Of a DNA stretch of 64,000 bases, positions 23,334-36,996 are shown in pieces. The notes under the pieces were generated by a model, which worked only from the letters and a program-made list of their open reading frames with translations, did no database searches and had not been told where the DNA came from. A program made the position numbers and the translations under genes. Positions within the stretch are counted from its first letter, which is position 1, and each line of letters starts with the position of its first letter. The stretch spans positions 168,338,933-168,402,932 of the forward strand of contig NC_081824.1 in NCBI RefSeq assembly GCF_030867095.1, written 5' to 3'. The stretch is from Alligator mississippiensis. Taxonomy: Eukaryota > Chordata > Crocodylia > Alligatoridae.

Positions 23334-24151
23334 GAGGGCTGTTTAATTTCTGGGCAGCCAGGGCCAGGGACCCAGGGGCTACACAACAGGCAGTATCTCC
23401 CCACCCTCCCATGAGTGCTGCCCAGCAACCCTATCTCCCAGACATGTGCACTTCACGGACTACTCAGTCCTGCTGTGCAACTCCCCCTTTCCCTGCTTCA
23501 CACCCCAAATGGGCAGCCCTCCCCAACCCCCAAAAACTGACTCACCTGGTCAGGAGGCTGGTGCAGCCAGGAGAGAAGATTGCTGTGCATGTGGCACATC
23601 CAGCTAGGAGAGGTATGGGTGGGGGGGGCGGTGGAGCCAGGCTACCTGTGCTATGTGGGTGCCTATGATGTTCACGAAGTGGGGAGCACTAGGCAGCCCA
23701 GCCTCTTTCTCTTAGCCATGTGTCCCACAGGCAGCTCTTCCTCTAACACCAGCAGCCCAGCTCTCCCTATGGTACATGCTGGTGGGAGAGCAAGTTGTGG
23801 AATACACAGCTAGGAAAAGTCAGGCCAGGCTGACCAGTGGCCTCCCTCCTGTGAGGACAGCACAGAGGCAATGCCATGGCACAGGCATCCAAGCTCCTCT
23901 CACGGGGTCAGTCAGGAGGGGTTGGAAGTAACACAGCCCAATTCCCCCAACCTGCTACATGCACAGTCCAACACTGCCCTCCCCCCACCACAGTATGGAC
24001 AGACTCTCTGTTTTGCCATATTTGCAGGTCAGGCAGTCCAGCCCCATCCCGGCTGTGGTGGCAGAAGCAAATGTGGAGGGAGAACAGCAGCCAAGTGAGA
24101 ACCTGCTGGCCACAGGCTAGCATTTTGGGGGCTGCCAGTTGGATAGCCCTG
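23334..24151. repeat. GC-rich block, probable nonautonomous DNA element
   Basis: A C/G-rich 0.8-kb block in AT-rich intron. The right edge on the other strand reads CAGGGCTATCCAACTGGCAG and the left edge reads GAGGGCTGTTTAATTTCTGG, weakly similar. Flanks CCCTACCC and CCCCACCT agree at 6 of 8 positions. It resembles the 3530-3919 element in composition and end sequence. Short frames inside are probably meaningless. Confidence 0.35.
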
Positions 24152-25769
24152 CCCCACCTGATCTGTTGTTCTGTTTTCTGCTCCCTGCCCTATCTGCCAC
24201 TGCATTGCCTGCCCCTTCCCTAATCTGCTGTGCAATACATACAGAACCTGCCTGTGCTACTTGCAGCACCTGCACCACAGGTTGGCTCCCCCATACAGAT
24301 ACCTTAGGGTGAACTTTATTACCTCTTTAAATCTTGTTTTGTTTTTTTGTTTTGTTTTTTTTTGGGGGGGGGGGAATAAATACCATTGCCATGATCGTGT
24401 CCAGAACCACCCCAAACTTTCTATTGTTGAGCTAATATTGACTTCTGACAGTTTAATACTAATATTGACTTTTGTCGGTATTAAACTTAGAGAGACAGAA
24501 GTCATGGGATCTGTTATATGGAATCAGTCATCCCTGTTCAGCCTAACCACAAACCATCTAGTCATTTAAGTACTGATAAACCTGAACTGCTCAGTTCCTA
24601 AGACAGGATTTGGCCCAAAATGCCGAGAAGTAGCTTATTTCACCTTTTCATGCCACATAAATGTAAGTTTTGGCCCTTATACAGACTTTAGATTCTATGT
24701 CTATCTGCATAACCATACTCACCCTGTGTTATGCTTCTGTCCAGAGCAGAACAGGATCACACAGGTATATGTGTAACATCATACAGGTCCCTGAAACTTT
24801 AAAAACAAAACCAAAAAAACAAACAAACAAGAAAAACTAAACCTAGAGGTTCTGGCCCTCATCTTTAATGGATTTTCTGCATTTTGCATTTAACACTTAT
24901 TATATAAAAATAGATCAATAGCAGTGGGATAGTTTCCGCCCCACCGAGGCAGAGCTAGAACTCAGGTCTCCTCTTGTCAGGGCACTGTCCATCTCACTGA
25001 GCAACATTTCCTCTGGCTTGTTCTTCTGGAGACAAATATCTTCTCCTCTTGTCTGTCTAATGGGCTAGAGCACATTTTGGGCAATGCCTAGCCACATGGA
25101 CTGCTTGTCAGAGCACTTTGCTGAGAATCGGAAGATGCAAGTTAACAGCCTAAAACCTGACTCTCACTCCCTCAACAAGTGCCCCACTGACTAGGTTGCT
25201 GTGCTAAAAGATGGGAGGGCCTCCTTCCTTCTCCATTTTACTTTGGGCTTACACATGTGCCTGGCTGATCTTATTCCACAACAAGAAAAAAAAGTATCTA
25301 AAAGATGAGTAGGTATCAAAAATTGCTCTTATATAGCACTTAAATGCCACTTAGTGTACACAGGTGAAACCAGATTGTGTCCTTTGTGAATACCCTCAGC
25401 CCTGTTAACTGACCAAATGATTGGATGCTGTATCAGTAGTTGAAATTGCCCAAATGAAATCCTGAAAAATCCCTGCAGGCAGGATGAATGGCTACACAAA
25501 AAGAAACATCACAGACATCAAGAGATACATATCAGGCATGTGGTTCTACGGCTGGAAATATCAAGGTCAGAATTGCTATTCTGAACTCAATCTTGCAAAT
25601 AAATCCAAATAAATTTAGTGATCTTAAATGCAGAGGAAGTGCCTCAAAATGTAATAAAGGCATCTCCTGAAGAAGCACTATGTTGATGAGTGGGATTCTT
25701 GAAAAGGGAGCTGGACAGAGCAGCTCTGGAATTCAATCCAGTAGCCAACTCTATGATTTACAGAATTTA

Positions 25770-27304
25770 CAGGGATCCTGGTTTTCTCCGTTTAAAAATC
25801 GCAAATTCTATTAAAACCCCAAAACCTGCAATTAAAATGCAATGCACTATACTTATAGGTATCAATTGAACAGAATGTTTTATTGATATATGTACAATTT
25901 TAAAGCAATTTGGAAGCCTACCAATGCCTCAAAATTTATTTTATTCTAGTGATTAAGTACCTATAAGTTTTGGTATTTGATTTTGGGTTTTTTTTTATCA
26001 TGAAAAAAAAAAATCAGCGCTCCCTTGCCCCTTTCGCTCAGCAGGACACAAGTCCAGGCACCTCACTCTCAAGCCACAGCCCCCCAGCCCGGCTGGTGCC
26101 CCCCTCACTCACCACCCACAGCCCCCACTGGCCCTGCTGGTGGCCCCCACTCCCTACCCACAGCCTACCCGCCCTCCCCAGCCCTGCTGGAGGGGCCCCC
26201 AGCTACCACAGCTACAAGAGCCAGGGACCTGGGTCCGCAGCCCTCTTCCCTGTACAGCAACACCCAAGCCCTGATTGCCACTTGCCGGAGGTGGCAGCTG
26301 CAGGCCAAGCAGAGCGTGGGGCCCGGCTCTCCTTCCCCCACAGGCAGCACAGCCACAGTGGAGCCCGTGGGTGGTAGGGGGAGGGCGGATGTGGGCTGGG
26401 GCTCCCTGCCCTGCTACCTCCCCTCAGGGCCTCCAGGGCCCAGCGGGCAGGACCCAGTGCGGCAGGGCAGAACGGGGTGGGGAAGCTGGATGCCGCTGCC
26501 AGAAGCCCTGTGCTGTCATGGTGAGGCGCCCCCTGCCTGCCTGGCAGCAGCAAGGGGCACAAACCCCCGCCACCGCTCTTACTGCTCCCAGGCAGACAGG
26601 GGGAGCCTCACCAGGGCAGCGCAGGGCTTGCAGCAGCAAGGAGCTTCTCCACATAGCCCTACTCTGACCTGCCACACCAAGTCCCACCTGCTGGGCGGTG
26701 AAGGCCCTGTAGGGGAAGGCAGCAGGGTGGGGAGCCCAAGCCTGCAGCCCACCCCCACCTCACGCACAGATTTTTTTTTTGGGGGGGGGGGGGGGGGCGC
26801 GGGCAGTGGCAGGCGGCACTGTCCCCCTGCCCTCCCCCCAGGAAGTGCACAGAGCAATGGGGAGCCAATGCCCCCTCCCCCCCCTTCCCCCCAGACAGGC
26901 CACCCACAACTTCATCGCACTCTCTTCCAGGGCCCTGCGGGTATGCGTTCCAGCCCCAGGCCCAAAGCCCCATGAACCAGCCCAGCTGGGCAGCAGTCCC
27001 AGCCCCATCCTGCCATCCCTCCCTCCCCATGTCAGTCCCCAGTATGTCGTGTTTCTATCCCCCCTCCCCCCCAATCCACCCTCCTACTTACCTGCAGGGA
27101 GGTGCTCTCCAGGCTGCCTAGCAGCCATGTGCATGTGTGAGCATGCACATGGCACCCCCTGCCTGCCTCCCCCGCCTTCCCCCACCCCAAAGTGGAAAAG
27201 CTGCATGTTTCTCCACTAAAATAAAAATCAGCATTTCTCTCAGTTAAAAGGGAAAAATTCATGGAGTTTTTTTCCCCATGGGAAACAGAAAAACTGGATC
27301 CCTG
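25770..27304. mobile_element. DNA element with C-rich interior, 1.5 kb
   Basis: The left end is CAGGGATCCTGGTTTTCTCC and the right end on the other strand is CAGGGATCCAGTTTTTCTGT, an inverted repeat matching at 15 of 20 positions. AT-rich subterminal parts enclose about 1.15 kb of C-rich low-complexity DNA (26030-27190) with a homopolymer run T then G at 26770-26797. The flanks do not show a clear duplication. Frames of up to 316 codons in the C-rich part occur in several frames on both strands and are treated as artefacts. Confidence 0.6.
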
Positions 27305-27666
27305 GTAATGATCTATTCTGAGAGTGTTCCAACTCCTGCAGAAATGATGCACACTCCAAACCAAAGAGAAAGATCGATGGCTGCCCTTAATGTGGTTAAG
27401 CCTAAAAAGTGAATATAAGAATAAATTCCTGGAGACCTCAGCACTGCTTGAGAATCCTCCATGAAATGGAAAATCACTTCAGATTATACATTAAGAAATT
27501 TGTACCCCACAAAAAGATCCTGAATTGTAATCCCTTCAGAGTTTCTGAGCATTCGAGCAAAGGGTGTCTCCTTGTGGCAACACAGCTAACTATGGATCTA
27601 GAAACCACATGTGCAGATTCAAGTGCCACTTAAGAGATGTATGCCCTGTAAGTTTTTCCTCTACAC

Positions 27667-27922
27667 CAGTGGTGCTCTTATCTTCTGGCTGCAAAGGCAA
27701 CGTAAGTGACATAGGGCCAATCTGCAGATCCAATTGGGCCCCACGCTGCCCAGCTTGGCTCCCTCACCACATGCCAACCCGATAAACCCCATACACGCAA
27801 TTTTGTACGCAGGAACAAGCTATCCAGCCCACAAGGCTTCTCCTGGATCTGGAAATTTGACAGCAAGGCAGTGGCAGTGAGCTGCTACCACTTCCCTGTG
27901 GGCTAGGGTTTGAGCACCCCTG
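27667..27922. mobile_element. hAT-type nonautonomous element
   Basis: Ends are CAGTGGTGCTCTTATC and, on the other strand, CAGGGGTGCTCAAACC. Flanks CTCTACAC and CTGCTACA are only partly alike, so the duplication has decayed. 256 bp, noncoding. Confidence 0.55.
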
Positions 27923-30660
27923 CTGCTACATCCTACACAGCAAGTCATATGGAAACAAGATAGAAGTTACAGGTATCACACCTTATGAACGGATGACAAT
28001 ATAAGCACTCAAAGGATGTGATCCTGCATTTCATATAACCAATTCTGCTCAGCCAATCCACAGTTAACTCTTTCACAGCTGCTCTCAAATGGCTTCTAAT
28101 AACGTGCAAGACAATGAAGTAAGACCTCTGAAAAGAATACTATATGGGCAACAAGAAAAAAGTCATATTTAAACTCCTTATATGGCACAACCTGGTCAAG
28201 ATATTTAACTCCCAGGAAAACACACTAGTGTAGACAGGCAGATAAAATGGAGGTGGTATCAGGGTAGTTAATACCAGCATAATCTATATCAAGGACTCCA
28301 GTGCCAAGAGGTCAGCATCAGGCAATCTGAGTCACTACAGAAAACAGTTGCAATGTATGGTAATCAAAGGCACTGTTCTTAGGCTTTGCCAAATTCTTTT
28401 CTCAGATAACTGGAAGAGCTCTCTGTATGTGTTGCAGGAGGGGGGAGAGGGAATATTAAATTAGATACCTTTACAGATTTAATATAAAAATCCTCTCTCC
28501 TTGTGACCTCTCAGGTTTTACCAATTACAGAGGATGAATATTTAGAAATAACTATTTGAGATCCATAAGCAAAGGAGCCAGCAGCAGCACTCTGAGACTA
28601 AGCACTCAAAACCTGGCTCCAGCCATTGCAGGATATGAAGAAGGGCCTATTCACCTGTGCAGAAGAAACTTCTTCAGATGAGACTCCCAGACTCTTTGGG
28701 TTCTCTTTGACAGCTATAAATTATATTATGTGCCCTTCACCCAGACATCCCCTAGGCACCTAGTGTACTCATCAGTGAAGTGCACTGCTGCCTCATATTA
28801 AGAGTAAATAAGGGTAATTTTTAAACCCTGGAGAATGATGTTTAGTCATAACAACTGGTCCCAATACCCGAGCAGTCCACACAGGCCAAAAAAAAGGGAA
28901 AGACATTTTCTTCTAGCGGAAGCAGAAGAGAGTTACCAACAAAAATGCTAGGCTAATGCAAATAACTGACTACCTTTTAAGCACTTATTTAAAACTATTT
29001 ACAATACAGCACAGACAATATACCAAGCAAAAAGCTTGGACCTTGTAAATTCCAATCTGCAGCCACGTGTGTCAAGAAGATGCACAGGGACACCTGGAGT
29101 TGCCTAACCCTTTATGTTCTTGGATGAGAGGCACAGGTATATTCATGGAGCAAGTATGGCCACAATGGACACTGCTGGATAAAGTAAATTTGACCTTGAG
29201 CACACTGAACGTCTGTGCATGACAGTACAAAATATATAGACAAACATTGAGAATGAAAGTATCCATCTCCCTTTCTCCTACTCTTCTCAGTTTACTTCAG
29301 CTGTTTTTCACACCTTTTTCATGTTATGTTTTCACTACTACTTATACAATTTCTAATGAATTAAGGCTTCTTCAGGGAAAAAGCTAAGTGAAAGTTGTTC
29401 ATTCTCAGAGGAAGATAATGTTCCTACTAAACTCAGCAGCATGCTATGCAACTTAAAAGCGTACTGCATGACCACAGAACATAACACCTAAAAACCTCAC
29501 CGAAGAAAAAAAAATGTGAAAGCCCCAACTGGTTAACAAGGAAGTGCAACTCAGTGTCAATTCCTCCATGCCATTTCTCCTTTCCTCCTATGCAACTTGT
29601 TCTCCCCTGGGTATATGCACCAGTTCTGACCGGAAAAATGCTGTCTACAAAGGGGATTTACAGATGAAACTCTGGTTAGAAGAGAAGGGAGGCAAAGACT
29701 TAAAAGGGACAGTAACAAAAACCAAACCCTATTTTGGTTTATTGCACCTGTTGAAACCATCTAAAGGAGGTGCTAAACTTCTAGAGACAGGAAATACATT
29801 GAGAGAATTCTGCTTACTTCCCTTGTTTGTTTGTTTTCATACTACTGGTGTTATTTGCATGAAAACAGGAAGTTTCAATGCTTTCTCTGCACCTGCAGCT
29901 TTTCCTTCACCTGAAATCTCAGTTGATGTCTGTAGTAAAGATTATACGGGACACTAACTCAACATAGTCTTTTCCATGTTTAATTACTCTGTTCCTCTAT
30001 CAAAGGTAGGTTTGTGCTATTATATAGTAAGATTTTTCTCTATAATTTATCTGATTTTACTGCGAGCCATCCTGAGCCTCTTCTGGGGAGGGCAGCATAT
30101 AAATCAAGCAAACAAACAAAACAAACACAGACAACATTTTCAACTGCAAAGAGAGGATTCAGTCATGGAACTGCCCAAGTCACACTCACTTTTTTATAAC
30201 AGATGCTGTTTGGAAATATACATGCCCATCTATATTTATATCATGCTTCTGTTCCACAGTATCTGTAACACCCAAGAAACCTCTTCATTACCAGTGTTTG
30301 CTTCCAAGTCGTATCAATGGGGCTTTTGAAACTAAATCACTTATTCTTCTCCTGCATAAAACTTTCTCCTATTCAACCCACTAGGTACAGCACAATTACC
30401 AAAGCTGTTTCTACCTTAATGTCTACTCCCTAACTAATAGGAGTCCCAGTCATTAGGGCAGCTTTGCTCAGGTCAGGGCACAGCTTTTAATTAGAGGCTT
30501 TTTTCTGCTCCTGTTTTACAAATCAAAGTAGGACTTTCCCCAGCAACTAACAATGAACCCAAGAACCTAAGCCTGAAGTTTAACCTCAAGTGACTTGGAA
30601 TTAAACCAAGACCAAGCCACTGTCTTGCTATCTCAGATCCTGGTTTGCAAAGAACCATAC

Positions 30661-30812
30661 CTGTCCAAGTCACTCAGATTATCACTCGGTGAACCCAGTC
30701 TATCAGGCAACCTCCTTCGCTCTGATGAGCCAGTGCAATACCGATCATTCCCAACAGTAATCCGCAAACTCTGCTCCAGCGAAGACTCAGAACGGAGGCT
30801 TGGAGAATGTCT
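30661..30812 (-). CDS. ZNF318: ZNF318 coding exon 2 (residues 110-160)
   Basis: This 152-bp exon carries one of the most conserved N-terminal segments of ZNF318, including SLRITVGND, ERRRLPDRLGSP and DNLSDLDR. Human has nearly the same words in the same order. The acceptor is CCCGTTGCAG ending at 30813. The donor is GTATGG starting at 30660. The exon starts in phase 0 and ends with the split codon AG|G (Arg160), completed by exon 3. It is separated from exon 1 by 7.2 kb and from exon 3 by 16.6 kb. No other gene with this motif set is known to me, so the identification is strong. Confidence 0.93.
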
Positions 30813-33800
30813 CTGCAACGGGAAAGAACACAAGCCGATCAATTACAAAATTGTATGCTGTGTCACAAAAACAGCAACTGAGTCTATCCTGCTCAGCATA
30901 TTAGATTTGGGGTGGGTGAATTGATAAGAAATATGCTAAAAGTACAATTATTCTATTTATTCCAACTACCACGCAGTTTAAAAAAAAGGAGGGGGGGGAG
31001 AAAACTGAGCATAGCTACAGCAATCCCACATGCAACCAACATGGGCTCACTATTAAACTGAAAATACCACTAAACTGCCATTTAAAGCGGTGGAGAAGGG
31101 TGTGGGGGGAGAAAGAACAGAGAAGAAGAGAAAAGTTGCTCAAGAAATCCCAAAATTACTACTGTGATCCTTTTTGTAGGTGACAGCCAACTAAATAAAC
31201 AGCCTGTAGCTTCTGTACATTTGTAACAGAAACAACTGGACAGATCCTTTTGCTATAAGGAGATCCACTTGTCAGTAGCGCTGGTAAAACCTGAATAGCA
31301 AGGGCTCCAAAAGCAAGCCTGCTAATTAACTAAATAGTAAGAGGAGGTACTACCTAAAGGAACCCTTAGGATGGTTAATCTATATGAGCTGAACTGGACT
31401 CTGATGAAGGTTCACATTGGCAAGATCCTTTCTAAACACACAGTTTGTAATGTAGAGATGTACAAGTATGGGAAGTGAGGTATAGATGCACTTTCTTTTT
31501 TCCTCATCAGATGCTCTGCACCTGCCCTGTACAGCTTTGTAAAAAACCATTATTTTCCCCTACCTCTCCTCAAGGAGACATTATTACACCTTGATGAGCC
31601 ACCTTCCCCAGACCCCACACTAAAATTACTATCCTATCTGAAGACTGGATAGGAAAATCTTCAGAAGCTTATCACCTAACCAATGGCTGAGATCACTGCT
31701 GATGGGTTGTCATGCCGCAATATCACCAAGGCTGAGCTGCACCTACCCCATGATTTTATAAAGGCATTTCCAAACTGTTGTTCTACCATCAATAGTAATA
31801 AGTTGAGTCTTTGTGTAGACCAGGTTTCTGAAAGTACTGACATTGCCAATATGCTTCCTTATTATCAAATTGTGATTCAGGCATGTAAAACAACTCCTCA
31901 GTGTAAAAATGCAGACCTGCGCTTGGGTAATATTAAATGCCCGCAAACTTCATTAATGCAATTACAGCTGTCCAGCAGGGTCTACCCTACCCTTCCAGAA
32001 TGTGGAAAGTTACTGAACTTAAACCTCTGAAAGTCAGGAAATAGAAATGTAAGGGTACATGCCAACAGACAACAGTTGACTCTGTCCCTTGGAGTTTGCA
32101 AATAACCATTGGAAATAATTCTGGAAAGGAAGTGCTGAGCATGAATAAGTTGTAATGCACATGTTAGGCTAGAACCCAAATTTGTGGAACACTTATCTGC
32201 ACAAATGGCAATCGCCTTCACTGTGGATCATATGGCTCTATTGAAGGTTGGACTGATAAACTAAAGCAGAATGGCAAGGGTATGTGAGAGGTGCACATCC
32301 ACTTCTCCGGATGAAACATGCACCCGTTCAGCACTGAATTTTATAGGTTGTGCCTGCAGAGGCAGACAAGAGTCTCCTAGAACTGTCAGCAGCCTGGATG
32401 TACAATGATCACCAGGACTTAGTGAGGGATACATAAGACTACATCTCAGAAGGAAGGATTCCCTGAGAGGCAAAGGAGAAATGAAGATAACGGTAACTCT
32501 GGGGTGCTTCATATATTTGAGCACAGGCCAGTTGTAAGCAGCTTCTATTTAATACACTTGACCTCAATCAAAGTTTTGGTTTAGCAAAGCAGCATTAGAC
32601 TTTGGTCTGCAGTGTTCATATACTGTGCTCCCAAAGCATCTATAAAGGCAGAGTGCCAGCATGAGTGTCACTGGGATGCGGCAGCATCCTTTGAAGAGGG
32701 CAGAGTGAAGACGACATGCGGGTGATGTCTACCTAAAGTTTGTATTCCCCAGTTTTCAAATATTTAAAATTTAGCTACTTTCTACAGTCTGGAAAGGTAG
32801 GAGACACAACTGAGCAACTTTAACCCTGAAGTAATGAAGTTTTCAATGACATTTTTTTTAATAATTTCTCTGATGTCCCATGAATGACAGCTCTTTTCTC
32901 CCCATTCACTACCCCTGGTCACGAGATAATGATTACTTTTGTCCACAGAATGCACTGCCTGCATGATAGTCCCTTCACATCCCCTTCACCCTCTCTTTGC
33001 GTCTGCTCTGCTTGTCCAAAACAGCCTCCCTTTCTCAGGGCTCCTCTTCAAGGAGAAGAAAGGAAGAATGGAGTCAAATACACATAAAGGGCATGAATAC
33101 AATGGTTATGAAGAGAGAAGACCCCATGTGCCACTGTGAAGCTCTGACTGTTCCTTTCCATTCTGTTAATCACTGTACTGTTCCCACACCACAAACCTTT
33201 CCTACATCACATCCACTACTTTGAGTGATCATATTCCCTGCAGTCCTGACCCCTCCCCCAAATAGACCATCTCCACCTTCTTCCTTGATAATCCATGTCT
33301 GGCAAGGTTGGATGGACTATCTGGAGATGGAAAGGCTCCAAGGAGGGTATATGCAGGAAAGAACAGAAGAATGAAAAGGCCTATTCCAACTCCTGACAGT
33401 GCATAGAAAAACAGCTCTGCCTATCCTTTATCTACAGCACAGGAAGCTCAAGGGTGTAAAATGGCCCATTCATTTTTATGAGACAATCAATCCCCTGAAG
33501 ACAAATTCTACTTGGAATAACTTGGAGACCTGCCCCATTCCTCTCTGTAGAGTATTCCCAACCCCACCCTCTTTAATATTTAAGTGTCTCACTCAATCAA
33601 TGAAAAAACAAAGAAAGGAACTTTTAACACCCTTTAAAAAGACAGGGACCATGCAAAAAGAATCATATGGAAGAGTCTACAACCCTCTCAAAAGAGGGGC
33701 ATCCAAATCTCAGCTCCTGGGGAACAGAGAGAGAAGCTGGTTAAAACAGAGGAGCAGGGAGAAGGACTCAAACTGCCTATATCCAGGCTCAAACAGGGGA

Positions 33801-34306
33801 TGGCCAGGAACCCCCAGATCCTACAGTTCACATCTAGAGGAGCAAAAGGGAATCATTCTGTATAGCAGAGCAGTGTCCCCAAGATCCTGATATGCATGAG
33901 GAGTATGGAGTACTACTTAAACTGGGCCACTGTATATGCCCTCCTTCCCATGCCTCAGTTCCAATAACCCCCTCCACCCTCTCACTTTAAGCCCCCCTCA
34001 AACTCCTTTCCATTACCCTCCAATTATTCCCCTCCTTCAAGTTACCGCCATTCTTCCTGCTAAACCTTCCCTATTCCTTCAATCCTAAGTTCCCAAACAT
34101 CTCCCCTCCATGTGTCCACACTCATGAACTGCTCCAACTATCCGCCTTTCCTTGTTCAACACCAAAAAAGTTAAGGTATAAGAACCTGGAAACAGTAGCA
34201 TCAATACATGGTGTCTATCAGCAACTCCTTGACCAAATGACCACTAAAGGAAGGGCTTGTACTCACAGCACAAGTGCAATTCACATTTTTTTTTTTTAAA
34301 TACTGT

Positions 34307-34545
34307 ATTTACTTGATTCTAAGACAAGGTTTTTTCCCCCATTTAACATGGGGAGTGGGAAAAGACAGGCTGGGGGCAGAGGTGGCAGGGGGCAGGCACA
34401 AGCAGCTTGATCTCTCCATACCACTTACCCCCTTGCACATGGGGGGAGGGGGTCAATTAAAGACAACCTTCCAATCATTAAATTCTAGAATCATCGGGGA
34501 GGTCATCTTAAATTGAGGGTCATCTTAGATTTGGGCATATTCAAT
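34307..34545. repeat. interspersed repeat, ends imperfectly inverted
   Basis: Left edge ACTGTATTTACTTGATTCTAAGAC; right edge on the other strand contains CCCAAATCTAAGATGACCCT. The shared AATCTAAGA-type word suggests weak terminal inversion. A second fragment beginning CATATTTACTGGAATACAAG occurs near 21150. The class is unknown. Confidence 0.4.
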
Positions 34546-34674
34546 AATGTGTCACACTGAGCCACATGGTCCTTCTGACAAGAATGCATCTAGAAACCTC
34601 GTACTTCAATAGAGCCCTACTCTTGCCAACAGTGCACCATTTAATCTCTTTGGCTCAGGAACTTAGCACTAGCT

Positions 34675-35021
34675 CAGGGATTCTCTAATTTTTTTTAGAT
34701 GCAAGGCATCCCTCGACAGATGAGGCACCCCTTCAAAAATGTTAGGTCTTATTTTTCACTCATTTTGCAACTATAGAAAAATAATAGGGCAATTCTTCTA
34801 TTGCAAAGAACTCAGAAAAACCGCACCAGGTCAGAATAGTTTTGACACTACAGATTCCTATTTGAAATCTCTGGGTTTATCTTGTGAATCATTTTTGCAT
34901 GTCTAGCTGTGCAAACACTTCACAGCACTCTGTGGCAGTGCAAACACTGCATGTCACCCTGTGGCACCCTTAAAAGGATCTGTATGCACCCCGTGGTGCG
35001 GTGGCTGGTTGAGAATCACTG
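34675..35021. mobile_element. hAT-type nonautonomous element
   Basis: Ends are CAGGGATTCTCTAATTTTTT and, on the other strand, CAGTGATTCTCAACCAGCCA. Flanks CACTAGCT (34667-34674) and CCCTAGCC (35022-35029) agree at 6 of 8 with central TA. The interior has GAGGCACCCC and GTGGCACCCT words shared with the copies at 39659 and 54383, so these form one family. Confidence 0.75.
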
Positions 35022-36938
35022 CCCTAGCCAATGTATATATCCAAGCTTCAAAAGTCAATAACTTTGTCAGTGCTGCTCCATCAAATGAGCAATGAATGCT
35101 ATGTACCAGCAGAGAAAAATCCCAAACTCCTGAAATCAGCGGGGGACAATTAATGCTTTATTTGTGCCACAGATGCAAAATAACATTAGAAGAATTAGCT
35201 GATTTTGTAGAATGCTGGATTTGGGGGCATGGAAGAACTGAATCTCAGGGAAATCTTGCTTAAAAGGACTCTGAATTTGGATTCCAAAAACCACCTAGGA
35301 CCTCCATAAAGTTCAGCAAATTTCAACAAGCCAGGTAAGCATATGGGTTTCACACGACATAAAAACTTGTCCATCCCTTAAACAGCAAGTGATGCTTAAC
35401 TGCTAAAGCATATGGGATCTCCTCCTGTAAGCATGTTGTTAACCAACACCATGCAAGATTAAATCTTTCTTGACAAGCAATGCACGCACGTAAGTTAATG
35501 TAGTATTTCTAGGACAGAACACCCATCCTACAATCACAGTACCACACAGTAACAAGAAGAAAGCCAGTAAACAGAGTTGGACTGCAATGGAAAGATCAAA
35601 TGGGAGTTTTGCACTGACAATGAAACTGTCCCCAGCTGGAATAGTCAGAGAAAATCCAGAGGTTCACATGCCCAAACCTCAACCTGAAGAGCCTGGATGG
35701 AAAGGTCTGACACCACAATAAAGGGTATAAATCTTTCTGAGCACAGTCTACACACACACGCAAAAATGTAACAGAAAATGAATCTTAGATGGATTAGATG
35801 GCATGCGGAGGCCCCTTTCAGCTCTGCTTCTCTTAAGACCGTCACAAATCTATCTCCTGCCTTAGGCAGGATAATCCCTATTCAAACCATCCTATACAAA
35901 TCCATGGTCTAACCTATTAGCAGAACAACTACGCAGGCTTCCTGCCCCTCTCCCTGACACATGCCCATGGTAGAGAATTTGCTCTGAAGACGCCTGTTAG
36001 ACTTTGGGATTGGAAGCAACCTGGATCCAGCACCTGTTAGGGAGCCACAAGTCCCAGGCCAGGACAAATGGTAGGAAGTACAAGGATCAACTGCATGCCC
36101 TGTCATATTTAAAGGAGATCCCTTTGCCTGAAGAAAAGGGACTTGGTGCTTGGTTGCTTAGGGGAAGACCAAGCTGGAGAGAGAAAGCCTGCAAGTGGGT
36201 GACTATTGAGCAGGGGAGTTAGGGGCACAGCCTCCAAATCAGAAGGTCCTAGACCTTAAATGCTGGAGGATGCAAGTGGGAGAGGAACAGTGGCAAATCC
36301 CCCCCCCCAAAAACAGGTTCCTCTCCCTTTCAGCCTCTGTTCTCTATGCAACAGGTCTGTTTGACACACAAAGGGGAACACGGGCTTAATGTCCATAGAG
36401 CAACGGTTAGCCCCCCTGTTATCAGGGAGAGCTACTGGGTATGCACCAATTGAATTCAGGGGACAACATAAACTAAACAGGGACAGGTGTGAAGGTCAAA
36501 GGTTCAAAACGAGGGCATTGGGGGGGGGGGGGGGAGAGACACACGACAACACCAAGCAGAGCATACCAGCCAGCCAGTATCCACTGGCCCTCAAACAAGT
36601 CCTAGAAGCTAGTGGATTCTGCCCAGAGACTTGAATGAATGAGGGACAGGAAAACAGCCTCACCGTCCCCGGGGGGTCTCCACAGCCAGTCTCCTTCCTG
36701 GCCAGTTATATAGCCAGCTTGCCTAGGGCCAGAAGGATGACCAGGAAGTCCCAGGGCTTGGTGTTGCCAGGGACAGGGAATGTGTAAACACAAAGGTGCA
36801 GGGAGACCTGCAGGAGGTTCTAGAGGAGGTGGCAAAGGGGCTGCAGGGCACCACACTCCAGGCAGGCACATGCCAAGGTTTCCCTCTGACTGCAGAAATG
36901 GCAGGTATCAGAGGAGCCACAAGCTGAGAACCCTGGTG

Positions 36939-36996
36939 GCTCATAGTATCAGTCAGAGAAGTCAGGCTTGAAGGGACTTCCAGAGGTCATCTAGTC
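36939..36996 (-). repeat. CR1 3'-end fragment
   Basis: GGGACTTCCAGAGGTCATCTAGTCC is the reverse complement of the usual CR1 tail region that precedes the terminal short repeats. It is cut at 36996 by the hAT element that follows, and only about 60 bp remain. Confidence 0.5.

Larger units (their letters stand above)
14052..30660 (-). other. ZNF318: ZNF318 intron 2 (16.6 kb)
   Basis: The largest intron. It holds a homopolymer C stretch near 16090-16110, the nested hAT/Tigger insertion at 16365-17592, a Tigger-like MITE at 18454-18756 directly followed by a hAT at 18772-18947, a long-TIR element at 19139-19466, a GC-rich block at 23334-24151, a large C-rich DNA element at 25770-27304, and a hAT at 27667-27922. 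Near 30060-30100 is a short piece resembling LINE 3' tails (CCTGAGCCTCTTCTGGGGAG followed by an A-rich tail). The intervals 14052-16360, 19470-23300 and 27925-30050 look like plain intron. Confidence 0.7.

Noticed and set aside
24936..25010. tRNA-like sequence on the minus strand
   Set aside because: Weak B-box-like words in a possible old SINE, but no cloverleaf can be folded. Not called as a tRNA or SINE.
26025..27219. A 316-codon frame plus others on both strands
   Set aside because: C-rich low-complexity interior of the 25770-27304 element. Composition explains the lack of stops.
33399..33890. A 163-codon plus-strand frame in ZNF318 intron 1
   Set aside because: No family resemblance, no exon-like boundaries and no CpG island; consistent with chance.
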